Assembly (NCBI RefSeq): GCF_003610295.1
Contig: NZ_RAPV01000001.1
Coordinates: 4,340,001-4,404,000, forward strand
Length of the DNA: 64,000 nt
Origin: Paraburkholderia sp. BL23I1N1
Lineage (GTDB): Bacteria; Pseudomonadota; Gammaproteobacteria; Burkholderiales; Burkholderiaceae
Reading direction: 5' to 3'
The stretch's first letter is position 1; every line of letters begins with the position of its first letter. The translations under genes were made by a program, and so were the position numbers. The notes beneath the pieces were generated by a model. That model saw nothing but the letters and a program-made list of their open reading frames with translations, had not been told where the DNA came from and searched no databases. Shown here piece by piece: positions 55,842 to 64,000 of the stretch.

Positions 55842-57074
55842 ATGAAAACCCGACTCAATTCGTTCGCTCTCGCCGGTATGCTGCTGGCTACGGGCACACT
55901 TACACCAGGTCTCGCTAACGCGGGTGTGCGCGTTTGCACGTTTCCCGGCAGTCCATCGACCGCGCTTGACGAAGCTGTGACGCGCGAAGCGTTTCGCACG
56001 GCGGGTATTGCGTTGTCGCTCGCGCCCGGAGGATTCGACGGGAGCGACGACGATGGCGTATCCCTGAAGGAACTCAACAAGGCGCTTGCGCGTAAATGCG
56101 ACGTCATTGCCGGCTTTCCGCGCTCGAGCGTCGCCGATGGATCCGGCAGCAAGCTGACTTTCTCACGCGGCTATCTGCACTCCGGCTACGTGAGCGTCAC
56201 TACCCGAGAATCGTCAACGCCGTCCAGCGGCGAGGAGGTCGTCGCGGCAACTTATGCGAGCCCCGCGCAGCTTATCGCCGTGCAGCAACCCAATGTCAGA
56301 CTCGATCTGGAGAACACGGCGGCGCTCACCGTCGATGCCCTGGCCAGCGGACATGCGCAACGCGCAATCGTCTGGTATCCGGCGGTGGTGGCATATACGA
56401 TCACACATCCGCAGCAGCACTTCCAGATTACGGGCACGGTTTCGCCGTATGCGGACTGGCAACTGGTATTCGCTTTTGGCAAGAACGGCGCGGCGTTGCA
56501 ACCGCGCGTCGACGCAGCGCTGGAGAAGATGGCGTCGAACGGCAGGCTCGCAGCGTTGACCCGCAACTGGACGCTGCCCGAGGCGGCTCAGGCAGCCCGT
56601 TCGCCCGCGGCCGCATTTGCCTATCGAGAGGGCCCCGGCCGCAGCGATACGATGTGGCGAATGATGCTGGCAGGCAGTCGCGGGTCACAGCAGGGCCGCT
56701 TCATCAAGGTCGATGCAAGCGCAGCGGGCGACGCCCCTGGCTTCGACCGCACGCAGGTGGCGCACGGCAAAACCCTGTACTCGAGTGCGTGCGCAAAATG
56801 CCACGGTCCCGGCCTGCAAGGTTTGAATGCGCCGGCGTTGCGTGGTCCTGCCTTTGCTCCGGCGGCAAACGCGAAACTGACCATTGGCGGGGTGTACGGA
56901 TACATGGCGAACAATATGCCGGCGGACCGCCCCGGCAAGATGAAACCGCAGGACTACGCTGACATTATGGCATTCCTGCTGTATTCGAACGGCTATAGCG
57001 CCGGCGCCACCAAGCTGACGGACGACAACGCCAAGGCGTCGAAGACGCCGCTCAACGCGGGCACTTCGCAATAG
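55842..57074 (+). CDS. XoxJ/MxaJ-like binding protein fused to a c-type cytochrome
   Basis: 410 residues from ATG 55842 (GGAAG seven bases before). Signal peptide (LNSFALAGMLLATGTLTPGL-ANA). Residues about 30-265 are a periplasmic-binding-protein domain like the MxaJ/XoxJ family (RVCTFPGSPSTALDEAVTRE, KCDVIAGFPRS). Residues about 300-395 are a class I cytochrome c with SSACAKCHGPGLQG (Cys317, Cys320, His321) and a Met ligand probably in NNMPADRPG. In methanol-oxidising bacteria the binding protein (J) and cytochrome (G) are separate; here they are one chain. It would activate and then accept electrons from the dehydrogenase. 91 bp after the dehydrogenase gene, same strand. Confidence 0.85.
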   Translation: MKTRLNSFALAGMLLATGTLTPGLANAGVRVCTFPGSPSTALDEAVTREAFRTAGIALSLAPGGFDGSDDDGVSLKELNKALARKCDVIAGFPRSSVADGSGSKLTFSRGYLHSGYVSVTTRESSTPSSGEEVVAATYASPAQLIAVQQPNVRLDLENTAALTVDALASGHAQRAIVWYPAVVAYTITHPQQHFQITGTVSPYADWQLVFAFGKNGAALQPRVDAALEKMASNGRLAALTRNWTLPEAAQAARSPAAAFAYREGPGRSDTMWRMMLAGSRGSQQGRFIKVDASAAGDAPGFDRTQVAHGKTLYSSACAKCHGPGLQGLNAPALRGPAFAPAANAKLTIGGVYGYMANNMPADRPGKMKPQDYADIMAFLLYSNGYSAGATKLTDDNAKASKTPLNAGTSQ

Positions 57075-57114
57075 TCTCGAGAGCTTCAACGGTCTTGATT
57101 GGCGCCATAAAAAT

Positions 57115-57154
57115 AGCCCGGTGAGTCTCCGTTGTTCACGGGAATCACCGGGCT
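57115..57154. terminator. Bidirectional terminator
   Basis: AGCCCGGTGA and TCACCGGGCT form a 10-bp stem with a 20-nt loop. TTTCTC follows on the plus strand, and on the minus strand a T-rich ATTTTTAT follows. It separates the dehydrogenase unit (+) from the pqq operon (-). Confidence 0.8.
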
Positions 57155-57189
57155 TTCTCGAAGTCTCAAAGCCGCAACTTCCTCCGAAA

Positions 57190-58326
57190 TTATCCCAAAC
57201 GCAGCGAGTTATCCCTGCTGCGGAAAATCAGCGGCTGGACCTGGTCGTCACGTGCCGTTCGCCGCGCCAGCGTGACCACCTGCTCGATTTGCCCGTGATG
57301 CGCTGACTTCGCGCACACCGGGTCCGTGGCCGCGGCGTCTCCGGTCAGCAGATACGCCTGGCAGCGGCAGCCGCCATGATCGGTTTCGCGCTCGTCGCAG
57401 CTCCTGCATGGCTCGCGCATCCAGCCATCACCACGAAACGCATTGAACGCATGACTGTGGTACCAGATATCCGCCAGCGAAGCGTCCTGCACGCGGGGCA
57501 GATCCAGACCCGGCAGCGAGCGTGCCGCATGGCATGGCAGCGCGGTGCCGTCCGGCGCGATGCCGAGAAACACTGAACCCCACCCGTTCATGCAGGCCTT
57601 GGGTCGTACTTCGAAATAATCAGGGACCACGAACAGGATCCTGCAACGATCGCCGACGCGTTCGCGGTACCGGTTGACTGTCGCCTCGGCCTCCTTCAAC
57701 TGTTCGCTGGTCGGCATCAACTGGTCGCGATTGAGCATCGCCCAACCGTAGTACTGTGTGTTCGCCAGTTCGAGATAGTCGGCGCCCATCTCGAGCGCCA
57801 TGTCGATAATCTGTCCGACGTGCGGCAGGTTATAACGATGCAGCACGCAATTGAGCACCATCGGGTAGCCGTATGCCTTGATCAGGCGCGCTACGCGGTG
57901 TTTCAGCTCGAAGGTCTTCGTGCTGGACACGAAATCGTTCAGTTCACGCGTCGAGTCCTGGAAGGAGAGCTGGATATGGTCCAGCCCCGCCTCTTTCAGA
58001 CGGGCGATGCGTGTCTCGTTGAGCCCGACACCTGAGGTAATCAGATTCGTATAGAAGCCCAATTCACGCGCATGCTCGACCAGCGTTTCGAGATCGTCAC
58101 GCACGAGTGGCTCGCCGCCGGAGAAGCCAATCTGCGCTGCGCCCATGCGGCGCGCCTGCGTGATCACGTCTTGCCAGGTGTCGGTATCGAGCTCTGCGCC
58201 GTGACTGGCGAAGTCGACGGGGTTGTAGCAGAACGCGCAGTGCAACGGGCAGCGGTACGTGAGTTCCGCCAGCAACCACAATGGAGGGGAAGGGCGAGTG
58301 CCTGAAAAGTCGATTGTCGTATCCAT
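57190..58326 (-). CDS. pqqE: PqqE radical-SAM peptide cross-linking enzyme
   Basis: 378 residues from ATG 58326. Radical-SAM motif CPLHCAFC (Cys26, Cys30, Cys33) and a SPASM-type auxiliary cluster region near the end ([36 protein letters not shown]). PqqE links Glu and Tyr of PqqA, the first committed step in PQQ synthesis, with PqqD as peptide chaperone. It follows pqqD by 1 bp. The upstream extension of the frame to 58524 overlaps pqqD and is not used. Confidence 0.97.
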   Translation of the reverse strand: MDTTIDFSGTRPSPPLWLLAELTYRCPLHCAFCYNPVDFASHGAELDTDTWQDVITQARRMGAAQIGFSGGEPLVRDDLETLVEHARELGFYTNLITSGVGLNETRIARLKEAGLDHIQLSFQDSTRELNDFVSSTKTFELKHRVARLIKAYGYPMVLNCVLHRYNLPHVGQIIDMALEMGADYLELANTQYYGWAMLNRDQLMPTSEQLKEAEATVNRYRERVGDRCRILFVVPDYFEVRPKACMNGWGSVFLGIAPDGTALPCHAARSLPGLDLPRVQDASLADIWYHSHAFNAFRGDGWMREPCRSCDERETDHGGCRCQAYLLTGDAAATDPVCAKSAHHGQIEQVVTLARRTARDDQVQPLIFRSRDNSLRLG

Positions 58327-58327
58327 G

Positions 58328-58609
58328 TCAATCCAGCCAGCCGCGTTGCCGCGCATGGTCGATAAAGCGGTATACATCGGCAGCAAGATTCGACACGCTG
58401 AACAGGTCTTCCAGTTCGTCGATGATGTCGTCCAGTTCCCGGGTTCCGTCGCAGCGCGCGAGAATTTCTCCCGCACTCGGATTGAGTTTGACCATGCCTT
58501 CCGGATACAGCAATACGTAGGCATCCTGTGCGTCTTCCCATTGCAGGCGAAACATCGCGCGCAGATGCGGCCGCAGGTTGACGTAGTGATCGGGGTGTGG
58601 GGCGTTCAT
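58328..58609 (-). CDS. pqqD: PqqD peptide-binding chaperone
   Basis: 93 residues from ATG 58609, overlapping the pqqC stop (ATGA). [20 protein letters not shown] and [20 protein letters not shown] are PqqD (RiPP recognition element) signatures. It binds PqqA and presents it to PqqE. Confidence 0.95.
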   Translation of the reverse strand: MNAPHPDHYVNLRPHLRAMFRLQWEDAQDAYVLLYPEGMVKLNPSAGEILARCDGTRELDDIIDELEDLFSVSNLAADVYRFIDHARQRGWLD

Positions 58610-59325
58610 GCCGGGTACGCCTTTTCGATGGCATCGAGCATCGACCAGAGAATGTCTAGCTTGAAGCGCAGGATGTTGAGGGCACGCTGTTGGGCGTCGG
58701 GGGTCTTGAAGTGACTGAGCGTGACGTCGAGCCCATGCTCGACATCGCGCTGGGCAAGCGGAATGCGGCTGCGGAAGTACTGCAATCCCTGCGCGTCGAT
58801 CCATGGATACAGGTCGGGCCAGCCGGCCAGACGGTCGCGGTGAATCTGCGGCGCGAACATCTCCGTGAGCGAAGAGCAGACCGCCTCCTGCCACGGCGCC
58901 CGGCGGGCGAAATTGACATAGGCGTCCACTGCGAAGCGCACGCCGGGCTGCACGTGCTCGAGCGACCACAATGCCTTGCGCTCGATGCCGACCGCGTCGG
59001 CGAGATGCGCCCATGCTTCAATGCCGCCGGGATTGTCGCCGTAGCCGTCGTGGTCGTGCAGCCGCTCGATCCAGAGGCGGCGCGTCTGCCGGTCCTCGCA
59101 ATTGGACAGGATCGCGGCATCTTTCAGGGGGATGTTGATCTGGTAATAGAAGCGGTTGGCGACCCAGCCACGAATCTGCTCAGGCGAGCACTGGCCACTA
59201 TTCATCCGTAGATTGAACGGATGATGAATATGATAGTGTGCGCCGAGCGCGCGTAGACGCGCTTCGAATTCGTCCGGCGACCAGGGGACGGCGTGGGTAA
59301 CAGCGTTAGGCAGCGGGGCGTTCAT
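58606..59325 (-). CDS. pqqC: PqqC, final oxidase of PQQ synthesis
   Basis: 239 residues from ATG 59325. [40 protein letters not shown] and [20 protein letters not shown] are PqqC signatures with the substrate-binding His, Tyr and Arg. The cofactorless enzyme performs the last ring closure and eight-electron oxidation to PQQ. Overlaps pqqD by 4 bp. The upstream part of the open frame (to 59511) overlaps pqqB and is not coding. Confidence 0.97.
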   Translation of the reverse strand: MNAPLPNAVTHAVPWSPDEFEARLRALGAHYHIHHPFNLRMNSGQCSPEQIRGWVANRFYYQINIPLKDAAILSNCEDRQTRRLWIERLHDHDGYGDNPGGIEAWAHLADAVGIERKALWSLEHVQPGVRFAVDAYVNFARRAPWQEAVCSSLTEMFAPQIHRDRLAGWPDLYPWIDAQGLQYFRSRIPLAQRDVEHGLDVTLSHFKTPDAQQRALNILRFKLDILWSMLDAIEKAYPA

Positions 59326-59327
59326 GG

Positions 59328-60251
59328 CTATACCTGGAATTGCATGCCGTCGCGTGCCACTTCGATACCGCGTGCGCGTATCACGGCATGTTCGGGGGAA
59401 TGCGGGTCGAGAATCGGATTGGTGTTGTTGATGTGAATCAGCACCTTGCGCGTCGCAGTCGGCAGCGCGTCCAGCAGCTGAACCATCCCTGACAAACCGC
59501 GATGCCCGCACTGTGCGAGATGGCCCATGTCGGCCGCGAGGTGGGTCGACAGGCCAAGCTCGATCATCTCGGTTGCAGACCAGAACGTGCCGTCGACCAG
59601 AACGAGTTGCGCAGAACGCATCGCGGCGAGCACAGGTTCCGGCGCGTTCGCGAGCCCCGGCGCATAGAAAACGCGTGCACCGGTAGCAAGGTTCTCGATC
59701 ACGAGTGCGATATTGTCGCCAGGTGCGGCTTGGGCGCGGCGCGGCGAGTAGGGCGGTGCCTTGCTCTCGATCGGCAACGCGGTGAAGCGGATGCCCTCAA
59801 CCGGCGCGACCGTGAATGGTTGATCGAGCACGATCTCGTGACGTTCGACGCCGCAGTAATGGTCGAGCAGCGGAACCAGCGGCAAACCCGTGGAGAGATC
59901 GGCGAACACCGGTGCGCAGGCATACAGCGGCAGGGGCGTGGTGCGTTCGCGCAGCATCAGCAGACCGGTGACGTGATCGATCTGCGCGTCAATCAGCACG
60001 ACCGCGGCAATGCCGCTGTCACGAATCGAGCGGCCGGGTTGCAGTTCTGGATTTGCGCGCAACTGTGCGAGCAGATCCGGTGAGGCATTGATCAGAATCC
60101 AGTCGACGCCGTTCTCGCTTACCGCTATCGAAGATTGGGTGCGCGGCAACACGTCACCAGTCTGGTAACGGGCCCGGTTACAGTTCAGACAGTTGCAGTT
60201 CCATTGCGGCAGTCCGCCGCCTGCACCCGAACCTAGAATTTTGATCTTCAT
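59328..60251 (-). CDS. pqqB: PqqB metallo-beta-lactamase-fold oxygenase
   Basis: 307 residues from ATG 60251 ([20 protein letters not shown]). The zinc-type Cys cluster [10 protein letters not shown], the metal site region [11 protein letters not shown] and [19 protein letters not shown] are present. PqqB hydroxylates the Tyr part of the intermediate. Two bases before the pqqC start. A 12-codon upstream extension is not used. Confidence 0.96.
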   Translation of the reverse strand: MKIKILGSGAGGGLPQWNCNCLNCNRARYQTGDVLPRTQSSIAVSENGVDWILINASPDLLAQLRANPELQPGRSIRDSGIAAVVLIDAQIDHVTGLLMLRERTTPLPLYACAPVFADLSTGLPLVPLLDHYCGVERHEIVLDQPFTVAPVEGIRFTALPIESKAPPYSPRRAQAAPGDNIALVIENLATGARVFYAPGLANAPEPVLAAMRSAQLVLVDGTFWSATEMIELGLSTHLAADMGHLAQCGHRGLSGMVQLLDALPTATRKVLIHINNTNPILDPHSPEHAVIRARGIEVARDGMQFQV

Positions 60252-60265
60252 GAGCCATGCTCCGG

Positions 60266-60308
60266 GCGCCGCCGCGCACACTGACATACTGCGATGGGCG
60301 GGCGGCGC
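60266..60308 (-). other. Hairpin between pqqA and pqqB
   Basis: GCGCCGCC (60266-60273) pairs with GGCGGCGC (60301-60308). In pqq operons the short pqqA message is typically more abundant than the rest; a stem here could stabilise the pqqA 3' end or attenuate read-through. Confidence 0.5.
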
Positions 60309-60320
60309 TTCATCGTTGCT

Positions 60321-60395
60321 TCAGCGATTGGCGATATACATCGTGATTTCAAAACCGAAGCGCAGATCGGTATAGGCGGGGGTGGTCCATTGCAT
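60321..60395 (-). CDS. pqqA: PqqA, precursor peptide of PQQ
   Basis: 24 codons, [20 protein letters not shown] and four more residues. The Glu16-xxx-Tyr20 pair that becomes the PQQ skeleton is present. Ribosome site AAGGAGACAATC precedes the ATG at 60395. First gene of pqqABCDE; transcribed from the sigma-54 promoter 66 bp upstream. Confidence 0.97.
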   Translation of the reverse strand: MQWTTPAYTDLRFGFEITMYIANR

Positions 60396-60460
60396 GATTG
60401 TCTCCTTGGATACGACATGTGATTGAGGAACCGCATCGAGGAAGCGGTCATATTGATCAA

Positions 60461-60477
60461 ATGCAAGGTCTATGCCG
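60461..60477 (-). promoter_or_regulatory. Sigma-54 promoter of pqqABCDE
   Basis: Minus strand CGGCATAGACCTTGCAT: invariant GG and GC ten bases apart and a perfect TTGCA half, with three mismatches in the -24 half. It is 66 bp upstream of the pqqA ATG, giving a leader of about 55 nt. Confidence 0.75.
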
Positions 60478-60600
60478 GGCTGGTCACGTGCTGCGATCGA
60501 TACCGCTGACGCACGAGTAGCGTTTTGTGCCCCGAACGAAAGCGTCGTTGGACATTGACTCACGTTTTGATGAGGAAAACTGACTAACCAGTCCGGCGCG

Positions 60601-60619
60601 TGAAACAACGCACTGTTCA
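60601..60619. promoter_or_regulatory. Candidate activator site upstream of pqqA
   Basis: TGAAACAACGCACTGTTCA is an imperfect dyad (TGAAACA/TGTTCA), about 125 bp upstream of the pqqA -24 element. It resembles the dyad at 53828-53846. Tentative binding site for the adjacent sigma-54 activator. Confidence 0.35.
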
Positions 60620-60667
60620 GTTCGAGGACACCGCTGTTGCAAATTGGAGCACCTGTGACGCAACCGG

Positions 60668-62641
60668 TCAGACGGCGTCGTCGGCGTTGTCCATACCTTG
60701 CTGCGGTAGTTTGCGATAGATCGTATTGCGCGAGACGCCTAGTGCGCGGGCGGCAGCCGACACGTTGCCGCCATGCTGCGCGACCGCCTTGGCGATGGCG
60801 TTGGCGGCGACGTCCTCCAGCCGCCCGCTTGATAGCGGTAAGGTTTCCATGATGCTCACAGGCGCGGCGGCAGTGCCGCGCACGTCGTCGAAGAAATCGT
60901 CGGGCAAATGCTCGCGCCGGAGCTGGCCGTCCGCATCGACCATGGCGGCGGCGGTTCGCAGGAGATTGCTGAGCTGGCGAAAATTACCGGGCCACGCGCA
61001 TTGCTCGAACAGCGCCATCACCTCGTCGGCGACGCTCAGTCGCTGCCCGTCAGCGCTTTCGGAGGATGCGGATTGCAGCATCTTTTGAATGACGGCGGAT
61101 AGATCCGTGCGCTCGCGCAGCGGCGGCAATTTCACCACCAGTCCGTTCAGGCGGTAATACAGGTCCTCGCGAAACCGGTTCTGCACGATCATGTCGCGCA
61201 GGTCGCGGTGAGTTGCGCAAATGATGGCGATATCGACCGGTATCGACTTCGAGGAACCAAGCGGATTGATGAGGCGCTCCTGCAGCACGCGCAGCAAGCG
61301 CACTTGCAGCGGATAGGGCATGTCGCCGATTTCGTCGAGAAATAGCGTGCCGCCGTTGGCCTGAAGCAGTTTGCCGACGGCGCCTTTGCGCCGCGCACCG
61401 GTGAAGGCGCCTTCTTCATAGCCGAACAACTCGGATTCGATCAGCGTTTCCGGTATCGACGCGCAGTTAACCGCAACGAACGCCCCCGAGCGGCGCGGCG
61501 AGTCGTTGTGGATCGCCTGGGCCAGCAGTTCCTTGCCGGTACCGGTCTCACCGGTGATCAGGATCGGGATGTCCTTGCCGATTACCTTGCGGACTTTGGC
61601 GATGACGGCTGCGATCTGAGGGTCCCCGGTGTCCAGATAGCTGAGTCTCGATAGCACGCTCGCGGCGGGGGGAGAGGACGCCACGCGTTGTGAGGGGCGT
61701 GACTCACGATGCCCCTCCGGCGGCCAGGCATCATTGGTGCGCGTGGCACGCCGGAATTCGACGTGAGCGCATACCACTGCGCCGTTGTTCAGGTTCAGCG
61801 ACAGATGCTGGTCCCGGCTGACGCGCAGACGGTCGATCAGTTGCGCGCTGGTGAGGCCGAATAGCGAGGACAGGGTATGCGCGCGCAAGCTGGTGAGCGG
61901 CAATCCCAGTTGAAATTGCGCACTACGATTGGCCGACAGGAAACGGCCATCGCAGGTAAACGCGACGATGCCTTCCATCAAGGTGCCGAGAAATTCGGGC
62001 CGGCCGTGAAAGGCAATTTGCAGTGTCTCGCGAAAGGTATTGGTAAACAGATGATTCTCGATCATCTGGACGGACATCTTTGCCAGCGCCAGGGTGTGCT
62101 GGTGATAGCTGCGATGGTCGCCGGTGACGTCGAGCACGCCGATCAGATCGCCGTACGGATCCAGGATCGGCACGCTGGAACAGGTGAGAAAGCGATTGGC
62201 AGCCAGATAGTGCTGTTCGCCATGCACGACTGTCGGACAGCGCTCGGCGAGCGCCGTGCCGATTGCGTTGGTGCCTTGCCGGTCTTCCGCCCAGTTCGCG
62301 CCCGGACGCAGCGCGACTTTTTCGGCTCGCCGGAGAAAATCGTCGTCACCGATCGAGTGAAGAATCAACCCTTCAGCGTCGGTCAGCACAATCATGCTCT
62401 GCGTGTTGACGATCTGCTCGTGCAGCGTTTCCATCACGGGCGTGGCATGCGCACACAGGACGCGGCTTTGCTCTAGTTTCAAGGTGAGTTCGGCTGCCGG
62501 CAGCACGTCGTAATCCGGCCGCATCGCGGCGCTCAATCCGAACGTTTCGGAGCGTTCGTGAGATTTCTGAATCGACGGCGTGAGCCAGCCGGCCTCACGA
62601 GTCGCCATTGGCGTTACGGCGTGACCGACATCATCGCGCAT
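60668..62641 (-). CDS. Sigma-54-dependent activator, AcoR type
   Basis: 657 residues from ATG 62641 (AGGAGGAGACA). N-terminal GAF-like sensor (residues about 60-205; [20 protein letters not shown] is an AcoR-family signature) and a PAS-like segment; AAA+ domain with Walker A GETGTGKE (364-371), sigma-54 contact loop GAFTGA (411-416) and Walker [13 protein letters not shown]-terminal Fis-type helix-turn-helix ([20 protein letters not shown]). AcoR-type activators respond to small alcohol/aldehyde-related signals such as acetoin. Next to pqqA and with sigma-54 promoters in front of three neighbouring units, it is the evident activator of the cluster. Confidence 0.93.
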   Translation of the reverse strand: MRDDVGHAVTPMATREAGWLTPSIQKSHERSETFGLSAAMRPDYDVLPAAELTLKLEQSRVLCAHATPVMETLHEQIVNTQSMIVLTDAEGLILHSIGDDDFLRRAEKVALRPGANWAEDRQGTNAIGTALAERCPTVVHGEQHYLAANRFLTCSSVPILDPYGDLIGVLDVTGDHRSYHQHTLALAKMSVQMIENHLFTNTFRETLQIAFHGRPEFLGTLMEGIVAFTCDGRFLSANRSAQFQLGLPLTSLRAHTLSSLFGLTSAQLIDRLRVSRDQHLSLNLNNGAVVCAHVEFRRATRTNDAWPPEGHRESRPSQRVASSPPAASVLSRLSYLDTGDPQIAAVIAKVRKVIGKDIPILITGETGTGKELLAQAIHNDSPRRSGAFVAVNCASIPETLIESELFGYEEGAFTGARRKGAVGKLLQANGGTLFLDEIGDMPYPLQVRLLRVLQERLINPLGSSKSIPVDIAIICATHRDLRDMIVQNRFREDLYYRLNGLVVKLPPLRERTDLSAVIQKMLQSASSESADGQRLSVADEVMALFEQCAWPGNFRQLSNLLRTAAAMVDADGQLRREHLPDDFFDDVRGTAAAPVSIMETLPLSSGRLEDVAANAIAKAVAQHGGNVSAAARALGVSRNTIYRKLPQQGMDNADDAV

Positions 62642-62871
62642 TGTCTCCTCCTGCTGGTCTGCCCCGGTCGCTTCGCCGGAGTCGTGCGGGTACAACTGTG
62701 GGTACAACTATAAGCAAATCCTGCGCCAGATCGACTGTAATCGCGCACCGGCAGAACGTCTTCGCCTTTGTTTCGCCGTGACGGGGCGCTCGGATCGAGC
62801 CGCTTAGCCGCAGCCGCAGCCGCTCTGGCGATGCGCGATTACGCATATTCATCCCGATACGCGTAGGCGGC
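62642..62871. other. Upstream region of the activator gene
   Basis: No coding frame accepted. It probably holds the promoter of the activator gene. A weak -10-like GAATAT on the minus strand lies near 62850, about 28 bp from the centre of the FNR box at 62872-62885. Confidence 0.4.
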
Positions 62872-62885
62872 TTGATTTGAATCAA
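62872..62885. promoter_or_regulatory. Perfect FNR/Anr box (distal)
   Basis: TTGAT-TTGA-ATCAA, an exact match to TTGAT-N4-ATCAA. It is 90 bp from the second box and could serve the uspA gene from a distance or the divergent activator gene. Confidence 0.8.
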
Positions 62886-62961
62886 TGCTGCTGAAATGCG
62901 CTGCCGCATCCGCGAAACGTCGGGTTCGCAACCAGGTACGCCAGCGACGGCGTGTACGCCA

Positions 62962-62975
62962 TTGATACAAATCAA
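62962..62975 (+). promoter_or_regulatory. Perfect FNR/Anr box upstream of uspA
   Basis: TTGAT-ACAA-ATCAA, an exact match. With a -10-like GATGAT at 62998-63003, the start would be near 63010 and the box centre at -41.5, the class II position. Confidence 0.85.
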
Positions 62976-63116
62976 TCCAGGCGCGAGGGGAAACGCAGAT
63001 GATGAATTTGTGATCGCTTTCAGTCCAGGTGGGGCGCGTATTCGCGTAGTTCCCGGCAGCGCGATTGATTCGCCATCGGGGGCGAACTCGTAATCGACTT
63101 ACCAGAGAGGATGGTC

Positions 63117-63575
63117 ATGTACAAAGTTATCCTGGCGGCACTGGATGGCAGCAACGCGTCGAAGGGTGCGTTAAAGGAAGCTATCCGCATGGCGAAGCTG
63201 GTCGACGGCACGATGACAGTGGTGTACGTGCTCGACCGTTTCGCGATGTTTGCCTATTCAGCCAATTACGACCAGTTTGCGATGGTCGAGGCACTACGAG
63301 CTGAAGGCGATCGAATCCTGGCGAATGCGCATAAAGACGCGACGGAGGGCAACGTGGCGTGCAAGGTCGCTATCGCCGAGACGGACAACATCAGCGAAGA
63401 CGTCGCCGGCTGCTTGCTGCGTTACGTACAGGGGCACGACGTGGACCTTGTCGTGATGGGCACCCACGGACGTCGCGCAATGCAACGCATGAAGCTAGGT
63501 AGCGTCGCCGAGCGATTCCTTCGGTTCTCGACCTGCCCGGTGCTGCTGGTTCGTGATACGGCCGTTGCAACTTGA
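63117..63575 (+). CDS. Universal stress protein UspA family
   Basis: 152 residues from ATG 63117 (AGAGAGG six bases before; an ATG at 63111 is too close). MYKVILAALDGSNASKGALK and GHDVDLVVMGTHGRRAMQRM...GSVAERFLRFSTCPVLLVRD contain the ATP-binding G-2x-G-9x-G(S/T) motif. Two perfect FNR/Anr boxes upstream suggest induction under low oxygen, as for Usp proteins in Pseudomonas. Confidence 0.92.
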   Translation: MYKVILAALDGSNASKGALKEAIRMAKLVDGTMTVVYVLDRFAMFAYSANYDQFAMVEALRAEGDRILANAHKDATEGNVACKVAIAETDNISEDVAGCLLRYVQGHDVDLVVMGTHGRRAMQRMKLGSVAERFLRFSTCPVLLVRDTAVAT

Positions 63576-63770
63576 GCGACATGGAGTTGCCGCCGCGCAG
63601 GTACTTCAGTTCGGGCGGAGTGTGCGCATTAAGGATTTCGTAAGTCGATAAGCAACGTGTGTGCGCATGAAGCGACAGTCTCGCCGCTGCGAAGAACAAC
63701 AGTAGACACCCCACGGGATACTATGCGGATATTCACTCACGAGGTACGCATTTCCCACGAGGACTCCTTC

Positions 63771-64000
63771 ATGCGCTTTCCCCAAAGACGAGCTTTCGCA
63801 TCCATCATTTTGCTCATCGCCACGCAGACTGTTTTTGCGCAAACCCCGAAAACCGTCTTCCTTGAGGACCTGACCTGGACCGAACTGCGCGACCAGATCC
63901 AGACGGGCAAGACCACCATCATCATCCCCATTGGCGGAACCGAGCAAAGCGGCCCCGACGTCGCACTCGGCAAACACAATGCACGCGTCAAGGTGCTGTC
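63771..64000 (+). CDS. Exported creatininase-family protein, 5' part only
   Basis: Runs off the window end; 76 complete codons visible. Signal peptide MRFPQRRAFASIILLIATQT with cleavage near FAQ-TP. FLEDLTWTELRDQIQTGKTT and IIIPIGGTEQSGPDVALGKH are the N-terminal metal-site motif of the creatininase family (IGSxEQHGPHLP), with Ser and Asp at usual His positions. The family contains creatinine amidohydrolase and MftE, a peptidase that matures mycofactocin. Exported members are poorly known. Confidence 0.8.
   Translation, partial: MRFPQRRAFASIILLIATQTVFAQTPKTVFLEDLTWTELRDQIQTGKTTIIIPIGGTEQSGPDVALGKHNARVKVL

Overview
The window reads as chromosomal DNA of a beta-proteobacterium of the Burkholderiaceae, most like Paraburkholderia or a close relative. 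This is inferred from the high G+C, dense gene packing, many LysR regulators, YheO-type and AcoR-type regulators, a DauR/DauB-like module and a PQQ-linked alcohol oxidation locus. No rRNA, tRNA, CRISPR array, replication origin or complete mobile element was seen. One decayed IS110-family transposase and two small gene remnants mark local loss.

Layout. 1-4.1 kb: the start of a CaiB-type CoA transferase with a LysR gene, then an NmrA-like reductase divergent from a second LysR. 4.3-9.7 kb: two large exported orphans, a beta-propeller-like protein and a putative glycoside hydrolase with a long Pro-Thr linker, in unusually long intergenic DNA. 9.8-14.6 kb: a D-amino-acid (D-arginine-type) module with a YheO/DauR regulator, an ornithine cyclodeaminase-family enzyme, a periplasmic binding protein and an FAD dehydrogenase, followed by a decayed Lrp gene and a probably truncated cupin. 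14.8-22.2 kb: exported amidase, dienelactone hydrolase, exported serine hydrolase, PAP2 phosphatase and a GNAT protein. 22.25-24.83 kb: arsR-acr3-arsC-arsH. 25-28 kb: an alkyltransferase, a leucine-rich-repeat protein kinase and an orphan sugar-type binding protein. 28.8-33.8 kb: a tricarballylate (tcu) cluster. 34-36 kb: LysR and a gentisate-dioxygenase-like cupin. 36.6-39.8 kb: a copper cluster (PCuAC, CopD, CopC, beta-barrel-like protein, DUF2946). 40-47 kb: an exported hypothetical, an exported hydrolase, the IS110 remnant and two GGDEF proteins.

47.3-62.6 kb is the most coherent part: ExbD-ExbB-TonB, a divergent TonB-dependent receptor, an ExaC-type aldehyde dehydrogenase, a PQQ alcohol dehydrogenase with the extra Asp typical of lanthanide-dependent enzymes, a fusion of a XoxJ/MxaJ-like binding protein to a c-type cytochrome, pqqABCDE, and a sigma-54 activator. 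I find sigma-54 (-24/-12) promoter sequences in front of the aldehyde dehydrogenase, the alcohol dehydrogenase and pqqA, so alcohol oxidation, aldehyde oxidation and cofactor synthesis look co-controlled by the linked activator. The aldehyde dehydrogenase carries a one-base frameshift at its last codons.

62.6-64 kb: a universal stress protein behind two perfect FNR/Anr boxes, then the start of an exported creatininase-family protein. A third FNR-type box sits in front of the second GGDEF gene, suggesting oxygen control of cyclic-di-GMP synthesis.
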